From JAVKSL01 sp039583695 (GTDB lineage: Bacteria > Actinomycetota > Acidimicrobiia > Acidimicrobiales > JAJPHD01), in contig JAVKSL010000110.1 in NCBI GenBank assembly GCA_039583695.1, positions 1-8,359 of the forward strand: a stretch of DNA of 8,359 nt, read 5' to 3'. Positions within the stretch are counted from its first letter, which is position 1, and every line of letters starts with the position of its first letter. Shown piece by piece: positions 6,142 to 8,359 of the stretch. A program made the position numbers and the translations under genes. The notes under the pieces are model-generated. The model did not search any database, was not told the DNA's origin, and saw only the letters and a program-made list of their open reading frames with translations.

Positions 6142-6148
6142 AAGGAGG
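6142..6148 (+). promoter_or_regulatory. Shine-Dalgarno site of the ATPase remnant
   Basis: AAGGAGG is a full match to the 16S rRNA tail but ends only 3 bases before the ATG at 6152, closer than usual. The frame still makes sense from that ATG because the protein's typical N-terminal region follows directly. Confidence 0.6.
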
Positions 6149-6151
6149 TCC

Positions 6152-7800
6152 ATGAACCCGTCTTCGACTCCTACGTCTCTCCCCGGCGGCCCGCTCGGTC
6201 GCTACCTTCTCCATCCCGGCCAGGAGACCTCCCACGTCTTCCACCACGTGCTCCGGGTGCTGGAGGCGGCGGGCACGGTGGCTGTCCCGGTGCTGCTCAG
6301 CGTGCTCGTTGCGGTGGTGGTGGGCCGTCTCGTCCTGGTGGCGCTGCGACGGACGACCTCAGGGGCGGGCACCGGCCACGTGGTAGTTGTCTCGCCGGGG
6401 CCGGAGGTCGAACCGAGCGGCGCCGAGGCGCTGTGGAACGGGCTGCACGGGGTGCTGCGTCGCCGCGGCTGGCGCGGTGCTGTCTCGGGCCGCCCGCATG
6501 TGGCCTTCGAGGTCGGCTCGTCGGCGGGGCGCCTCTGCTTCGCGCTGTGGGTGCCAGCGGGGGTTCCCGCCGTCCGGGTGGCCCGGGTAGCCGAGGCGGC
6601 GTGGCCAGGGGCAGTACCGAGGTGGTACCGGCGACGGCTCCGCTGCCCGGCGGTGAGGGGATCGCAGCGGGGGAGCTGCACCTGGCCGAGCCGGAGTGGT
6701 TCAGCCTGCGGGTCGACCAGCCGACCGACCCCTACCGGCTTCTGTTGGCCACCCTCGGTGACCTCGGGAGCGGTGGCGCAGGGGTGGTCCAGGTGCTTGC
6801 CCGCCCGGCTGGGTCCAGGCGGCGTCGGCGCTGTCGGAGAGCAGCCATCGCGCTGCGCTCGGGCCGGCCGCGCTCCAAGCTCGTGCGTTTCGTCTGGATG
6901 ACCAAGGGTGTGCCGGCACGCCCGAACCTGTCGGCCGACCCGATGCGCGCCGCCGACGTGCGGGCGGCGACCGAGAAGGCGGCGGCGATCTGCTTCGAGG
7001 CGACCGTCCGCTACGGCGTCGTCGGCCCGGCCCGGGGCCACGCTGCACGCCAGGCGCTCAAGGCCGAGGGGCACGGCATCGCAGGCGCGCTTGCGATGTT
7101 CGACGGGCGCAACCGCCTCACCCGCCGTCACCTTGCCCGTCCCTACCGCTCCCTGTGCGCCCGGCGGTTCGGGCGCGCTGATCTGTACACGGTCGGCGAG
7201 CTGGCCGCCCTGGCCCACCTGCCGACGGACCGGACGGTCGCCGGCCTGTCGCGGGCAGGCGCGCACGCCGTGGCCCCACCGCCCGAGGTGCGCTCCGACG
7301 GCAAGGTGCTCGGCCGGGCCGAGGGCGGCGGGCGGGGTTCAGTGGGGCTCTCGGTGGCCGACGCCCGCCAGCACGTCCACATCCTGGGCGCGACCGGGTC
7401 GGGGAAGTCGACGCTGCTCACCAACCTCATCCTCCAAGACGTGGCCGCCCGTCGCGGCGCGGTGGTGATCGACCCCAAGGGCGACCTGATCGACGACATC
7501 CTCGACCGTCTCCCCGAAGGCTCCGCCGGCCGAGTCGTGATCCTCGACCCCGAGATGGTCTGCGCCACCGGCTGGGCCCCGCTCGTGTGCTTCTGGTTCC
7601 CTTCACCGCGCCGCGAGGCCGAGGCCCGTCGGGTGCTCGGCCATCCCGAGGTGACGGTGGCTACCGGGGCAGCTGGGCTGGGCACGGGGATGTGCGGCAA
7701 CGGAGGCGGGGCGGTGTGGCTGCCGGTCGGATCGATCGGCCCCCGCCGTCACCTCATCGACCTCGCCGCAGGGACCGTAGTGTCGGGGAGGCGTTCCTGA
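6152..7800 (+). pseudogene. Broken TraG/VirD4-like conjugative coupling ATPase (frameshift and C-terminal loss)
   Basis: Intact relatives are membrane-anchored hexameric ATPases that bring DNA to a conjugative channel. The N-terminus has LLHPGQETSHVFHHVLRV, then one membrane segment at about residues 42-65 (TVAVPVLLSVLVAVVVGRLV). Around 6605-6620 the reading frame must step by one base: AEAAWPG in the first frame continues as STEVVPATAPLPGG in the second. Downstream are FEATVRYGVVGPARGH, the Walker A motif GATGSGKSTL (from 7387) and VVIDPKGDL. Resemblance ends after VVILDPE, near 7555. The remaining 80 or so codons to the TGA at 7798-7800 (beginning MVCATGWAPLVC) do not look like the family. 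Walker B and later helicase motifs are missing, so the protein cannot be active. The frameshift could be a sequencing error, but the truncation cannot. Confidence 0.8.
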
Positions 7801-8042
7801 GCCCGGGCCGCCGGCCGCCCGCCGGCCTCGAGCAGCGCCCACGTGGCCACGAGAGGCGCTCCGTCGCCCAAGGCCGGGTAGAGGGCGCCCAGCCGGGGTG
7901 TCGGCGCCCACGGGCGCCCGGGGTGCCAGAACCCGAGGCTCTCGGTCCATTGGCGCGGGCGCTCGTGGCACTCGCCGAGGAGGTCCACACCGAGCGGCTT
8001 GCGGTGGGTGCCCCGTCGAGGTCTGATCGAGCGGTGCCCCAT
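7749..8042 (-). pseudogene. Coding-like minus-strand fragment, unknown family
   Basis: This frame gives a 97-residue translation from an ATG at 8042 with no Shine-Dalgarno sequence. The middle, from about VDLLGECHERPRQW through LGFWHPGRPW and TPRLGALYPALGDG to VATWALLEAGGR, has protein-like composition with several Trp residues and nearly all third codon positions G or C. Both ends look degenerate. I read it as a possible gene fragment left by rearrangement between the ATPase remnant and the recombinase. High GC also opens chance frames here, so confidence is modest. Confidence 0.33.
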
Positions 8043-8069
8043 AAGCGGAGATCGACCGAGAAGCAAGGA

Positions 8070-8359
8070 GGGCAACCGTGCGCTGCGTGATCTACCTGCG
8101 GGTCTCCACCCGCGAACAAGCCGAGCACGGCGAGGGGGAAGAGGGCTTCTCCATCCCCGCCCAGCGCGAAGCCTGCGTCCGCCACATCCGAGACCACGCC
8201 TGGGACCTGGTCGACGAGTACGCCGACCGGGGCGAGTCCGCCCGCTCGGCCGACCGGCCCCAACTGCAGCAGATGCTGGCCCGCATTGCCGAGGACGCAG
8301 ACGTCGACGCGGTGGTGGTCCACAAGATCGACCGCCTGGCGCGCAACATGGAGGACCAC
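8070..8359 (+). other. Left end of a recombinase gene with its ribosome binding site
   Basis: AAGGAGG at 8065-8071 lies 6 bases before the GTG at 8078 and fixes the start. The gene continues past the right edge of the window. Confidence 0.6.
8078..8359 (+). CDS. Serine recombinase, N-terminal catalytic domain (partial)
   Basis: The 94 codons to the window edge encode a resolvase/invertase N-terminal domain. It begins VRCVIYLRVSTREQ with the nucleophile Ser10 and Arg8, followed by FSIPAQREAC, LVDEYADRGESARSADRP and VVVHKIDRLARN with the conserved arginines of the active site. The 'GESARSADRP' and 'HKIDRLARN' wording is typical of large serine integrases on actinobacterial mobile elements, which cut all four strands at att sites through a 5' phosphoserine. 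Family size cannot be confirmed because the C-terminal half lies outside. The start is a GTG with AAGGAGG 6 bases upstream. It is probably the integrase of a mobile element that extends rightward, and the sequence just upstream is where an attachment site would be sought. Confidence 0.9.
   Translation, partial: MRCVIYLRVSTREQAEHGEGEEGFSIPAQREACVRHIRDHAWDLVDEYADRGESARSADRPQLQQMLARIAEDADVDAVVVHKIDRLARNMEDH

Larger units (their letters stand above)
4990..6151. other. 1.16 kb non-coding region between divergent genes, carrying a repeat array
   Basis: The region separates the leftward operon (start 4989) from the rightward ATPase remnant (start 6152). Open frames here are short, rich in Arg, Pro and Ser, and differ from one repeat to the next, so I call no protein gene. 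It holds six copies of a 45-base repeat (5354-6121), an 11-bp hairpin (5411-5437), a 16-bp palindrome (5550-5565) and a shorter inverted repeat (6036-6050). The repeats are visibly richer in A+T than their surroundings. Possible roles are a transfer or replication origin, a non-coding RNA locus or a regulatory region. I cannot decide among them. Confidence 0.65.

Noticed and set aside
6202..7266. Minus-strand 354-codon frame
   Set aside because: It lies opposite the ATPase remnant, whose recognisable motifs are on the plus strand. Its composition is Pro, Arg, Thr and Ser rich.

Overview
The window looks like accessory DNA from a high-GC bacterium, most probably an actinomycete. Genes have strongly GC-rich third codon positions and clear GGAGG ribosome binding sites. 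The TraG/VirD4-like ATPase and the serine recombinase at the right are of types common on actinobacterial integrative and conjugative elements. I cannot name a genus.

Layout. Positions 1-624 hold no convincing intact gene, only a possible gene tail at the left edge and a doubtful small minus-strand ORF at 189-401. Positions 625-4989 are a compact minus-strand operon of four genes, read right to left: a 666-residue protein with a ParB/DGQHR-like N-terminal half, a 138-residue GIY-YIG nuclease-like protein, a 517-residue multi-part protein with a central coiled coil, and a 128-residue small-domain protein. The first two junctions are 4-base start/stop overlaps (GTGA, ATGA) and the third is a 14-base gap, and each gene has a good Shine-Dalgarno sequence. 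The genes are therefore almost certainly translated together.

Positions 4990-6151 are a 1.16 kb non-coding region between the operon and the rightward genes. It carries six dispersed copies of a 45-base direct repeat, an 11-bp perfect hairpin and a 16-bp perfect palindrome. Positions 6152-7800 are a decayed TraG/VirD4-type coupling ATPase, with a one-base frameshift near 6615 and loss of the C-terminal half after about 7555. Positions 7556-8077 are material unrelated to the ATPase, including a minus-strand stretch with coding-like codon use. At 8078 a serine recombinase starts with GTG and runs off the right edge.

Interpretation. The operon combines a predicted DNA-binding or nucleotide-binding ParB-like protein, a small nuclease and two proteins of unknown function, and it sits beside mobile-element debris. 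That is the setting in which uncharacterised defence or DNA-processing systems are usually found. I recognise the nuclease fold with good confidence. The joint function of the four genes is inference. The repeat array upstream is the other unexplained feature.
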